A DNA stretch of 15,781 nt from JBFGCA01 sp041567315 (GCA_041567315.1 JBFGCA010000113.1:1-15781), one strand, 5' to 3'. Counted from the stretch's first letter, positions 7,415 to 14,965 are shown. The notes: a model not told the origin generated them from the letters alone. Made by a program: numbers and translations.

Positions 7415-8581
7415 ATGGCGTCGCACGGGTTCAGGGTTCTGGGTCTCATGCTGGCCGGGGTGCTGCTGCTCGGCAACGGTTCGCCCAAGGGGCTCGACAG
7501 TCAGGCGATGAGCGAGCTGCGCGACGCCGGGGTCGACAAGTACCTCGGGCAGTTCACGCCGGTGATGTCGGAGCAGCTGGCCGACGGCTGGGTGCGGCAC
7601 ACCTTCGACCCGGCCGGCGGCAACGGTCCGATCTGCATCGCGGGGACGCCGTTCCGGGTCTTCACCAAGCGCCAGAATCCGGCCAAGCTGATGATCTTCT
7701 TCCAGGGCGGCGGCGCCTGCTGGCAGGACTTCTACTTCTGCAACGTCCTGGCGGACATGAACCCGCCGCCGCTGGCCGGTCCGCACTCGGGGATCTGGGT
7801 GGACTCCTTCGACACCGGCAGCGGGGTGATCCCCAACCCGGTGGGCAACTGGTCGATCGTCTACGTGCCCTATTGCGACGGCTCGGTCTTCACCGGCGAC
7901 AACCAGGTCCTGGATCCGCTGTTCCCGTTCGCGCCGTTCCGGCTGCACCGCGGGCTGCGCAACGCCTCGGCGGCTCTCGACCTGGCCAGGGCCACCTTCC
8001 CCAACGCCGGCCGGGTGCTGCTCGCCGGCTCGAGCGCCGGCGGCGTGGGGGTGGCGGGCTTCGTTCCCTTCGTGACCCGCTTCCTCTACGGCAACAACGT
8101 CAAGCTCACCGTGTTCAACGACGCCGGGCCGGTGGCGATCAACCTCGCCGAGGTGGCCGCCATCCAGGCGCGCGCCGCCGACTGGCAGTTCGGGCAGTTC
8201 TACCCGGCGAGCTGCGCCACCTGCAGCGACCTCGGCCAGTCGACCGAGATCATCCGCTGGCGGCTCGACAACGATTCGACGATCCGCGAGGCCTTCTACA
8301 GCACCGACGGCGACGCGACCGACCGGTTCTTCCTCAACGTCCCGACCCAGGCGGCCTACCGCGCCCTGATCCTGACCGAGCACGGCGCGCTCAACGCCGC
8401 CCACCCGGACCGCTACAAGTCGTTCATCCGCAGCGGCGACGCGGAGCACACCGCGCTCCAGCGGCCCACCTTCTATCTGGGCACGGCCAACGGCGTGCCG
8501 CTGGACGAGTGGACCGGGGACTTCCTGGTGCCGCGGCCGTTCTGGCAGGAGATCGTCGAGGACTTCGTGCCGCTGCCCTAG
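7415..8581 (+). CDS. Secreted pectinacetylesterase/Notum-family serine hydrolase
   Basis: A 388-residue exported hydrolase of the pectinacetylesterase family, alpha/beta-hydrolase-like carboxylesterases that include plant PAE and animal Notum. After a signal peptide (about 1-25) come the oxyanion-region motif FFQGGGACW (95-103), VPYCDGSVFTGD (151-162), and the nucleophile elbow GSSAGG (205-210) with Ser207 as likely nucleophile. The acid is probably one of Asp298-303 (DGDATD), and the base His345 in SGDAEHTAL. Cysteines at 102, 109, 267 and 270 suggest disulphides outside the cytoplasm. AGGAGG (7403-7408) fixes the ATG at 7415. The substrate is unknown; acetylated polysaccharide is possible, but the family call does not show it. 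The stop codon TAG is part of a CTAG that borders the mobile-element-like repeat immediately downstream. Confidence 0.88.
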   Translation: MASHGFRVLGLMLAGVLLLGNGSPKGLDSQAMSELRDAGVDKYLGQFTPVMSEQLADGWVRHTFDPAGGNGPICIAGTPFRVFTKRQNPAKLMIFFQGGGACWQDFYFCNVLADMNPPPLAGPHSGIWVDSFDTGSGVIPNPVGNWSIVYVPYCDGSVFTGDNQVLDPLFPFAPFRLHRGLRNASAALDLARATFPNAGRVLLAGSSAGGVGVAGFVPFVTRFLYGNNVKLTVFNDAGPVAINLAEVAAIQARAADWQFGQFYPASCATCSDLGQSTEIIRWRLDNDSTIREAFYSTDGDATDRFFLNVPTQAAYRALILTEHGALNAAHPDRYKSFIRSGDAEHTALQRPTFYLGTANGVPLDEWTGDFLVPRPFWQEIVEDFVPLP

Positions 8582-8746
8582 CAGCCCGTGGTGGAAGTCC
8601 GCCTGCTCGTCTGGCGGCGGGGCGGAGCCGTCTGCGGCGTTGCCGCTCCTCGACAATGGCCCGGCATTGCCTGCGTCACGGCGCCTGGCATCCGGCCCCG
8701 CCGCGCTCGCCAGCCGATCCGACCGACTTCCACCACGGGCTGCTAG
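8578..8746. mobile_element. 161-bp MITE-like element with 18-bp perfect inverted repeats and CTAG flanks
   Basis: CAGCCCGTGGTGGAAGTC (8582-8599) is repeated exactly in inverse at 8725-8742. Each end is bordered by CTAG (8578-8581 and 8743-8746), consistent with a 4-bp target duplication. Because CTAG is itself palindromic, the perfect inverted repeat reads as 22 bp. Inside, the two arms stay partly complementary (CTGGCG at the same distance from each end, then GCCG..TGC..GGCG). They meet in a central hairpin CAATG-GCCCGG-CATTG (8654-8669) whose centre coincides with that of the ends. It contains no gene. A non-autonomous element of an IS with 4-bp CTAG/YTAR duplications, as known for IS5-group and IS701-family elements, would fit. 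It could also serve as a bidirectional transcription barrier between the two convergent genes. Confidence 0.7.
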
Positions 8747-8780
8747 CGGCGGGCGGCCGCAGGCGGGCGGGTCGGCATTG

Positions 8781-8806
8781 CGCCGGCGCCTTTCGGGGCG
8801 CCGGCG
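8781..8806. repeat. GC-rich perfect hairpin downstream of the fusion lipoprotein gene
   Basis: CGCCGGCGCC (8781-8790), loop TTTCGG, GGCGCCGGCG (8797-8806): a perfect 10-bp all-G/C stem located 18 bp past the stop codon of the minus-strand fusion gene. There is no U-tract on either strand. It may act as a 3' mRNA barrier or a U-tract-free terminator. Confidence 0.55.
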
Positions 8807-8824
8807 GGCGGCCACGCGGTCGCT

Positions 8825-11374
8825 TCAAGAGGCGGGCGCGCGGCGCAGCGCCCGTCCGGGCCGCCGGCCGCTGGCGCGGCCGTCCTCGTAGACCAGCTCG
8901 CCGTTGACCCACACCTTGGAGATTCCCGCCGAGAGGGCGTGGGGGTCTTCGGACGTCGCCCGGTCGAGGACGGTGGCGGGATCGAACAGCACCAGGTCGG
9001 CGAAGGCCCCCGGCTCGAGCCGGCCGCGGTCCCGGAGCCCGAACCCGGCCGCCGCCCTGGCCGTCATCTTGTGGACGGCCGCCTCGAGGCTGAGCACCCG
9101 CCGCTCCCTCACGTAGCGGCCCAGGATCCGCGGGAAGGACCCGAAGCCCCGCGGGTGGGCGCCTTCCAGCTCGCCGTCGGTCGAGAACACCGCGTGCGGC
9201 CAGGCCATCAGGCGCTCGAGGTCGGGCTCGGTCATGCTTACCGCGATGACGCTCTCGATCTCTTTCTCTTCGGCCTCGGGGCCCAGCTCCCGGCGCATCG
9301 CCTCCGCCTGCCGGATCAGCTCGATGAGGGTGGTCGCCGGATCGCTGCCGCGGAGGGCGGCGATCTCGGCCAGGGTCTTGCCGGCCAGCGCCGGCTCGGG
9401 CTCGAAGACCGGGATCCACATCTCCTCGGGCGAGGTCAGCTCTGCGAGCACGAAGCCCGCCTCCCGGCGGTCCTCGAAATCGCGGTCCGGAAACAGCACC
9501 GTCAGGGTGGACTGCCAGAAGGTGTAGGGATAGAGGTCGGCCGTGACCTCCAGCCCCTCGGCCCGCGCGGCGTCCAGCAGGCTCAGCAGCCGGCCGGTCT
9601 GTCCGTGCAGGCTACGCATCGCCAGCTTGAGGTGGGAGATCTGCACCGGCAGGCCGGCCTCGCGGCCGATCGCGAGGATCTCGTCGACGGCCTCCCAGAA
9701 CCGCCGGTCCTCGCTGCGGAGGTGGCTCACGTAACGCCCGCCGTGGGCGGCCGCCACCCGGGCCAGCTCGACGACCTCGTCAGTGGTCGAGTAGATCCCG
9801 GGGTCGTACTCCAGCCCGGTACTCAGCCCCAGCGCCCCGGCCTCCATCTCCCGTGCCAGCAGCTCGCCCATCCGGGCCACCTCGTCGCCGGAGGCGGGGC
9901 GGGCGTAGTCCTCGCCCATCACCCGGCGGCGCAGCGTCCCGTGGCCGGCAAGGGAGGCCAGGTTGACGGCGGCGGGGTCCTCCTCGAGCGCTCCGAAGAA
10001 CTCCGCCAGCGGCAGCTCGGAGTCGCCGTCCTGGCCGACCACCGCGGTGGTGATGCCCTGGCTGACCGCGGCCAGCGCGCCGCCCTGTTCGAAGATCGCG
10101 GAGTCGGCGTGGCTGTGGGCGTCGACGAACCCCGGCGAGAGGACCAGGCCCGAGCCGTCGATCCGCGGCTCGTCGGGCCGCGGGCGGAGCTTGCCGACGG
10201 CGGCGATCCGGTCGCCTTCCAGCCGTACGTCGGCCGCGAAGGGCGGTCCGCCGGTGCCGTCGACCACCGTGGCGCCCGCCACCAGCATCGACGGGAAGTA
10301 GAAGTCGGTGATCCGCTCGGCGGCCCGCCGCACTCCGAAGTCGCGGATGTTGGCCAGCAGGACGACGGTGAAGCGGCGCTCCGGAAAGCGCACCACGTAG
10401 GTGCTGAACCCCACCCAGCCGCCGGCGTGGAGCTGGCGGCGGCCGAGACCACCGTAGCTACCGAGCAGCCATCCGAAACCGTAATGCGACTCCTCGCCGT
10501 TGGCCAGCCGGATCGGCGACCACGCCTCCTCGAGGGTCGAGCGCCGCACCAGCCGCTCGCCGTAGAGCGCCTGGTCCCAGCGGTAGAGGTCCTCGAGACT
10601 CGAGTAGACGCCGCCGGCGCCGAGGATGTGGTTGAGCCGGTGGTCGTCGAGGAGGCGGAAGGAGTCCCCATCGCGCGAATAGCCGAGGGCGCGGCCGGGG
10701 ATCTCGGGCTCCGAGTTGTCGCGCACCGCCGAGTCCCGCATCCCGAGCGGCCCGAAGACGTTCTCGGCCAGGAACCCGCCGAAGGTCCGGCCCGAGGCCC
10801 GCTCGACGATCATCGCCAGCATCTCGTAGCCGGGATTGCTGTACTCGTAGCGCTCGCCGGCCCGGAAGAGCGGCTCTCCCCAACCGGCCAGGAACTCCAT
10901 CGCCCGCCGGGTGTCGGGCATCGGGTCGGTCACCTGCTCCTCGAGGGCCTGGTAGTAGTTGGGCAGGCCGCCGGTGTGGTTGAGCAGGTGCCGCACGGTG
11001 AGCCGCTCGCCGAACCTCGCCAGCTCGGGGAGGTAGGCGCTCACCGGATCGTCGTAGTCGAGCTTCCCGCGCTCGGCCAGCAGCATGATCGCCATCGCCG
11101 TGAACTGCTTCGAGACCGAGGCCAGCCGGAACGGCGTCCGCGGGGTGATGGGCGTCCCGCGCTCGAGATCGGCCAGCCCGTAGCCGGCCTGGTGGAGGAC
11201 CCCGCCGTCGTGGATCACCATCACCGCCACCCCCGGCGAGCCCGCCACCGCGTACTCCGCGAACAGCTCGTCGATCCGGGCGCCGACCGCGGCCTCGCGC
11301 TTCGCCCGCTCCCCGGTCCCACAGCCAGCGAGCAGGGCCGCCAGGGCGAGGGCACCGCAGGCGGCCTGTGACAT
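8825..11374 (-). CDS. Lipoprotein fusing a beta-lactamase-type serine hydrolase to an N-acyl-D-amino-acid deacylase-type amidohydrolase
   Basis: An 849-residue predicted lipoprotein (lipobox LLAGC, Cys18). Residues about 30-355 form a class-C beta-lactamase/DD-peptidase-like domain: SVSK (86-89, nucleophile Ser86), YSN (178-180) and HAGG (316-319). Residues about 363-835 form an amidohydrolase resembling D-aminoacylase: DAHSHAD (418-424), VGQDG (446-450), SHLRSE (550-555), SHLK (580-583) and STDGE (731-735, likely catalytic Asp733). His551 and His581 match metal ligands of the family. The cysteine of the usual GNCG motif is replaced by Asp449. The domains join with almost no linker. The ATG at 11374 is chosen because it creates the lipobox and has GGAG about 8 nt upstream; the frame stays open to 12493 but that part is antisense to another gene. 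A role in cleaving D-amino-acid peptides and deacylating the product is an inference. Confidence 0.85.
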   Translation of the reverse strand: MSQAACGALALAALLAGCGTGERAKREAAVGARIDELFAEYAVAGSPGVAVMVIHDGGVLHQAGYGLADLERGTPITPRTPFRLASVSKQFTAMAIMLLAERGKLDYDDPVSAYLPELARFGERLTVRHLLNHTGGLPNYYQALEEQVTDPMPDTRRAMEFLAGWGEPLFRAGERYEYSNPGYEMLAMIVERASGRTFGGFLAENVFGPLGMRDSAVRDNSEPEIPGRALGYSRDGDSFRLLDDHRLNHILGAGGVYSSLEDLYRWDQALYGERLVRRSTLEEAWSPIRLANGEESHYGFGWLLGSYGGLGRRQLHAGGWVGFSTYVVRFPERRFTVVLLANIRDFGVRRAAERITDFYFPSMLVAGATVVDGTGGPPFAADVRLEGDRIAAVGKLRPRPDEPRIDGSGLVLSPGFVDAHSHADSAIFEQGGALAAVSQGITTAVVGQDGDSELPLAEFFGALEEDPAAVNLASLAGHGTLRRRVMGEDYARPASGDEVARMGELLAREMEAGALGLSTGLEYDPGIYSTTDEVVELARVAAAHGGRYVSHLRSEDRRFWEAVDEILAIGREAGLPVQISHLKLAMRSLHGQTGRLLSLLDAARAEGLEVTADLYPYTFWQSTLTVLFPDRDFEDRREAGFVLAELTSPEEMWIPVFEPEPALAGKTLAEIAALRGSDPATTLIELIRQAEAMRRELGPEAEEKEIESVIAVSMTEPDLERLMAWPHAVFSTDGELEGAHPRGFGSFPRILGRYVRERRVLSLEAAVHKMTARAAAGFGLRDRGRLEPGAFADLVLFDPATVLDRATSEDPHALSAGISKVWVNGELVYEDGRASGRRPGRALRRAPAS

Positions 11375-11443
11375 GCTGACGGCTCCGACGGTGCGCTCGA
11401 CCAACCCTACCCCCGGGCTGCCACGGGTCTCGCATCCGCAGCG
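11375..11443. promoter_or_regulatory. Short divergent promoter region
   Basis: A 69-bp gap separates the divergent fusion-lipoprotein gene and the secreted protein gene, so both promoters must lie here or overlap the coding starts. No clear -35/-10 pair was found on either strand. Confidence 0.3.
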
Positions 11444-12358
11444 GTGACGACGAGCATACGGCACTCCGGCAAGCCACCCTCCATCTGCCGGCGGCTCCAG
11501 CTCCGGTTGGGCCTCTCCCTGCTCCTCCTGGCGCTGCCCGGCGCGGCGGTCTCCGGCGTGCTCGAGGACGAGCTCAACGCCCGGTGGCGAGGCGCCTGGG
11601 TGATCCTCCTCGGCGAGACCGGCTCGGACTGCGACGGCGGCTACACCGACAACCGGGTCACCGGCGGGCGCGTCTTGGGTCGGGGCCGCCAGCGGCTGGC
11701 CGCCGGCGAGCTGGGCCAGGTGGCCCGGGTCGACGTCAAGCGGTCTCGCGTCGACGTGCTGATCGACCTCGCCGAGCCGCTCCGCGTGTCGTGGTTCGAG
11801 GGGCCCTTCGAGCTCCACCAGCAGGTCCCCTGCCGCGTCGAGCTGGAGTTCGAGGTCGAGCGCCGCCTGCTTCGCGCCAAGCGGTCCGGCGCCGTGGAGC
11901 CGCTGCTTTCCGCGGTCCTCGAGCGCCACCCCGACCGGCAGACCGCGACCGGCTCGCCGCGCTGGAACCGGCGCTCCGTGGAGCCGCTGCCGCCCGACCA
12001 CGAGGAGACCCTGGCCGCGCACGCCGCCTGGAAGCAGCAGCTCTTCCTCGCCGCCCTCGCGGCGCGCCTCGGCGAGGCGCTCGAGGCCGCCCAGCGGGTC
12101 ACCGACCGGGTGGAGACCGGCGACGCCTACGCCGCCGGTCTGGCCGCCGGCGTCGACCACTACGCCTCGAGGCACGGCCTGACCACCGACTGCGCCCGTC
12201 TGCCCGACGAGAGTTTCTACCCCGGCAGCGCCAAGCCGCCCCCGGACTACGACGACCGCCAGGCCGACGACTGGGAAGAAGGCTACGCCGACGGCCAGAC
12301 GCTCGCCTTCAACGTCGCCCTGGCCCGCCGGCTCGACCGCTGCCTCCGGGGCTTCTGA
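11444..12358 (+). CDS. Secreted protein of unknown family
   Basis: A 304-residue protein with a GTG start at 11444 and no clear Shine-Dalgarno sequence, so the start is uncertain. A basic segment (RRLQLR) and a hydrophobic core (about 22-36, LGLSLLLLALPGAAV) make a signal peptide. I do not recognise the family. The mature part has ARWRGAWVILLGET (46-59), a region rich in Arg, Glu and Val strands (about 95-145) ending in a basic RRLLRAKR segment, a helix-rich middle (185-225), and a C-terminal part. In that part two segments resemble each other: AYAAGLAAGVDHY...DCARL (about 228-253) and DWEEGYADGQTLA...DRCL (about 276-301), a possible internal duplication. The mature cysteines 63, 130, 250 and 300 could form two disulphides. 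It is followed by a separate gene after 116 bp. Confidence 0.72.
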   Translation: MTTSIRHSGKPPSICRRLQLRLGLSLLLLALPGAAVSGVLEDELNARWRGAWVILLGETGSDCDGGYTDNRVTGGRVLGRGRQRLAAGELGQVARVDVKRSRVDVLIDLAEPLRVSWFEGPFELHQQVPCRVELEFEVERRLLRAKRSGAVEPLLSAVLERHPDRQTATGSPRWNRRSVEPLPPDHEETLAAHAAWKQQLFLAALAARLGEALEAAQRVTDRVETGDAYAAGLAAGVDHYASRHGLTTDCARLPDESFYPGSAKPPPDYDDRQADDWEEGYADGQTLAFNVALARRLDRCLRGF

Positions 12359-12459
12359 CTCAGAAGGGCAACCACCCCGCCTGCCGTGCCGGCTCTCGAG
12401 ATGGGTGGTCCTGTCGAGCGCATCTGCGGCCCCGGCGACAGAGGACCAGGCCGAGCGAC

Positions 12460-12465
12460 TAACAT
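12460..12465 (+). promoter_or_regulatory. Possible -10 element very close to the next start codon
   Basis: TAACAT in the context GACTAACATAGTCGG ends 9 bp before the ATG at 12475. If used, the mRNA would be nearly leaderless, which fits the lack of a ribosome binding site there. GCGACA (12435-12440) is the nearest -35-like hexamer, at a 19-bp spacing. Weak evidence. Confidence 0.3.
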
Positions 12466-12474
12466 AGTCGGCCG

Positions 12475-13254
12475 ATGGCCCGCCGGCGCACACTCCTGGC
12501 CGCCGGACTGTGCGCGGCGCTGTCGTTGGCCCAGCCGCTGCCGGCGGCGGCGTGGACCGAGGCGACGCGGCTGGCGATGGCCGAGCACGCGGCGCGGATC
12601 GCGCCGCCGCTGCTGGCGCGGCAGATCGAGCGACGGATGGCCTTCTACCGACAGGGGGTGGTCGAGGGCAACCCGCCGCCGCGGGGCGGCGGGCTCGAGA
12701 TCGAACGCGCCACCGCCGCCGCCAGCGGCGAGGCGGCGGCGGCCATCGCCGCGATCCGCGCCCACCGGCCCTTCGACGAGGTGGTCGAGCGGCTGGGGCG
12801 GCTGGCCGGGCTGGTGGCCGCCGCCAACGAGCCGCTGGCGGCCTCGGACGCCGACCGCGGCGAGGCCGGCTACCGCGCCGACTGGGAGCGCTACGTTGAC
12901 AGCGCCCGCCCGCGCTTCGCGGTGCTCTACTACGGTGCCGGGCGGGACGCCAGGACCGGGGAGGACTACGAACGGCTGCTCGCCGCCACCGCCGCCCGCG
13001 GCCTCCGCCTCTACCCCTCGGTCGGCCGCGAGTACCGGCGGATCGGACGGGTGGCGGGGCGCCAGCTCTTCGACGACCGCTCGACGGCCTTCGCAGTGGC
13101 GGCTCTGGCCTTCAGCCACGGCGTGAGCGACGCCGCCGCGGCGCTGCGTTACGTCTGGCTGGCGGCCGGCGGCGGCGACCCGCGGACCTATCTGCCGGCC
13201 GACGAGGGCCGGCTGGTGCTGCTCGCCCCCGGAGCGCTGCCGACGCCACGGTAG
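12475..13254 (+). CDS. Secreted S1/P1-nuclease or zinc-phospholipase-C-like protein, apparently lacking metal ligands
   Basis: A 259-residue protein with a signal peptide (about 1-26, ending LPAAA) and a mature N-terminus beginning with Trp27. Trp at mature position 1, an all-helical layout, LGRLAGLVAAANEPL (107-121) and FDDRSTAFAVAALAFSHGVSDAA (199-221) resemble S1/P1 nucleases and zinc-dependent phospholipase C relatives. In those families the N-terminal Trp amine and several His and Asp residues hold three zinc ions. Here the expected His/Asp positions seem replaced: Arg32 after the Trp motif, Gly112 and Ala116 in the LG..H..D..NPLH-like segment, and Ala122 at its end. It may therefore be non-catalytic or bind another partner. 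The ATG at 12475 has no Shine-Dalgarno sequence. The family call comes from motif resemblance and is moderate; that it is a real exported protein is surer. Confidence 0.7.
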   Translation: MARRRTLLAAGLCAALSLAQPLPAAAWTEATRLAMAEHAARIAPPLLARQIERRMAFYRQGVVEGNPPPRGGGLEIERATAAASGEAAAAIAAIRAHRPFDEVVERLGRLAGLVAAANEPLAASDADRGEAGYRADWERYVDSARPRFAVLYYGAGRDARTGEDYERLLAATAARGLRLYPSVGREYRRIGRVAGRQLFDDRSTAFAVAALAFSHGVSDAAAALRYVWLAAGGGDPRTYLPADEGRLVLLAPGALPTPR

Positions 13255-13273
13255 GACGCCGGACCGGCAGGGC

Positions 13274-13289
13274 GCAGGCCTTTGCCTGC
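13274..13289. repeat. Small perfect hairpin between the exported-protein gene and purH
   Basis: GCAGGC (13274-13279), loop CTTT, GCCTGC (13284-13289), 19 bp past the upstream stop codon. No U-tract follows. It may be a weak terminator or chance. Confidence 0.35.
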
Positions 13290-13320
13290 AGGGCCTCGGG
13301 GGCGCCGTCCCGCCCTGGGC

Positions 13321-13326
13321 TAAGAT
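13321..13326 (+). promoter_or_regulatory. Candidate -10 element of purH
   Basis: TAAGAT in the context GGGCTAAGATCGGCGCC lies 68 bp before the purH ATG, in a 140-bp non-coding gap. No good -35 lies at normal spacing. The context matches GCTATAAT at the right end of the window. Confidence 0.35.
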
Positions 13327-13394
13327 CGGCGCCCGCGCCGGGCGACGCCGGCCGGCGCCGCCGCCCGCCCCGACGCCTTCTGAACCCGCCGCGA

Positions 13395-14945
13395 ATGCTC
13401 AAGGCCACGCGCGCCCTCGTCTCGGTCTACGACAAGCGCAACCTGGTGGAGCTCGCCCGCGGGCTGACCGGGATGGGGATCGAGCTGCTCTCCACCGGCG
13501 GCACCTTCCGGGCGCTCGAAAAGGCCGGGGTGCCGGTGCTGCCGGTGGCCGAGGCCACCGGCTTTCCCGAGATCCTCGACGGACGGGTCAAGACCCTCCA
13601 CCCGCTGATCCACGGCGGCATCCTGGCCGACCGCGGCCGCGCCACCCACGTCGCCCAGCTCCGCGACCACCACATCCCGCCCATCGACCTGGTGGTGGTC
13701 AACCTCTACCCGTTCCGGGAGACCGCCGGCGAGGCCGGGCGCAGCTTCGAAGAGGTGGTCGAGATGATCGACATCGGCGGGCCGGCGATGGTGCGGGCGG
13801 CGGCCAAGAACCACGGCGGGGTGGTGGTGGTGGTGGACCCCGACGACTACCCGCAGGTGCTGGCGGCGCTCGAGAAGGGCGAGGGCCGGGTGCCCGAGGG
13901 GCTGCGCCGGCGCCTGGCGATCAAGGCCTTCCGGCACACCCAGGCCTACGACGCCGCCATCGCCGCCTGGCTCGACCGCCAGAGCGGCGAGGAGGAGCAG
14001 ATCTTCCACCGCCACCTGCTGATCGACCTCGAGAAGGAGTTAGAGCCGCGCTACGGCGAGAACCCCCACCAGCGCGCCGCCCTCTACCGCACCGCCGGCG
14101 GCCCCGGGGTGCTGGGCGGCTTCGTCCAGCACCAGGGCAAGGAGCTGTCGTTCAACAACCTGCTCGACGCCGACGCCGCCCGCCGCCTGGTGGCCGAGCT
14201 CGAGGGGCCCGCGGTGGCCATCATCAAGCACGGCAACCCCTGTGGTGTGGGTCTCGGCGACGGCCCGGCGGCGGCCTTCGAGCGCGCCCTGGCCTGCGAT
14301 CCGCAGTCGGCCTTCGGCTCGGTGATCGCCTGCAACCGGCCGGCCGACGGCGAGCTGGCCGAGGCGATGGCCGAGCTGTTCGTCGAAGTGCTGGTGGCGC
14401 CGGCCTTCGGGACCCGGGCGCTCAGCGCCTTCGAGGCGCGGCGCGGGCTGCGGCTGCTGGAGTGCCCGCCCTACGAAGGCCACCCGCTGGACCTCGAGCT
14501 ACGGGCGCTCGACGGCGGCTTCCTCGCCCAGACCCGCGATCTCGAGACCACCGAGCCCGCCGCCTGGACCTGCCCGACCAGGCGCGCCCCCGGCGACGAG
14601 GAGCAGACCGCCCTCGAGCTGGCCTGGCGGGTGGTCCGCCACGTGCGCTCCAACGCCATCGTAGTCGCCAACCGCGAGCAGACCCTGGGCATCGGCGCCG
14701 GCCAGATGAGCCGGGTCGACGCCTGCCGGCTGGCGGTGGCCAAGGCCCGGCAGCCGCTGGCCGGCGCGGCGGCCGCCTCCGACGCCTTCTTTCCCTTCGC
14801 CGACGGTCTCGAGGTGCTGGCCGAGGCGGGGGTGACGGCGGTGGTCCAGCCGGGGGGCAGCAAACGGGACCGCGAGGTGGTGGCGGCCGCCGACCAGCAC
14901 AAGGTGGCGATGCTGTTCACCGGCCAGCGGCACTTCCGGCACTGA
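13395..14945 (+). CDS. purH: Bifunctional AICAR transformylase / IMP cyclohydrolase
   Basis: A 516-residue protein of full family length carrying out the last two steps of purine synthesis in the cytoplasm: formyl transfer from 10-formyl-THF to AICAR, then ring closure to IMP. The N-terminal MGS-like cyclohydrolase domain shows LLSTGGTFRAL (31-41), GRVKTLHPLIHGGIL (63-77), NLYPF (103-107) and IDIGGPAMVRAAAKN (125-139). The transformylase domain shows RYGENPHQ (219-226), LSFNNLLDADAA (251-262), the catalytic Lys-His pair in IKHGNPCG (277-284), DPQSAFGS, GIGAGQMSRVDA, SDAFFPFADG and the C-terminal TGQRHFRH. No residue expected to be key is missing. The ATG at 13395 gives the family's standard N-terminus although it lacks a Shine-Dalgarno sequence. 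No other purine gene is adjacent; a LolA-like gene follows after 20 bp, probably in the same operon. Confidence 0.97.
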   Translation: MLKATRALVSVYDKRNLVELARGLTGMGIELLSTGGTFRALEKAGVPVLPVAEATGFPEILDGRVKTLHPLIHGGILADRGRATHVAQLRDHHIPPIDLVVVNLYPFRETAGEAGRSFEEVVEMIDIGGPAMVRAAAKNHGGVVVVVDPDDYPQVLAALEKGEGRVPEGLRRRLAIKAFRHTQAYDAAIAAWLDRQSGEEEQIFHRHLLIDLEKELEPRYGENPHQRAALYRTAGGPGVLGGFVQHQGKELSFNNLLDADAARRLVAELEGPAVAIIKHGNPCGVGLGDGPAAAFERALACDPQSAFGSVIACNRPADGELAEAMAELFVEVLVAPAFGTRALSAFEARRGLRLLECPPYEGHPLDLELRALDGGFLAQTRDLETTEPAAWTCPTRRAPGDEEQTALELAWRVVRHVRSNAIVVANREQTLGIGAGQMSRVDACRLAVAKARQPLAGAAAASDAFFPFADGLEVLAEAGVTAVVQPGGSKRDREVVAAADQHKVAMLFTGQRHFRH

Positions 14946-14965
14946 TAGTGCAGGCGCGGGGGACG

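Noticed and set aside
8600..8724. Integron attC-like site suggested by the palindrome
   Set aside because: The paired core motifs of attC (RYYYAAC and GTTRRRY) are not present in the expected arrangement, and no integrase is seen. The perfect ends plus CTAG flanks fit a transposon-type element better.
12371..12409. ACCACCC...GGGTGGT inverted repeat after the unknown secreted protein gene
   Set aside because: A 7-bp stem with a 25-base loop and no U-tract is too weak to call a terminator in DNA this GC-rich.
11375..12493. N-terminal extension of the fusion lipoprotein frame up to 12493
   Set aside because: The added part is antisense to another gene, has no start signal and would bury the lipobox at Cys18 of the shorter protein.
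12676..12702. Strong GC hairpin inside the gene at 12475-13254
   Set aside because: It results from the Pro-Pro-Pro-Arg-Gly-Gly-Gly coding stretch in GC-rich codons and lies in the middle of the gene.
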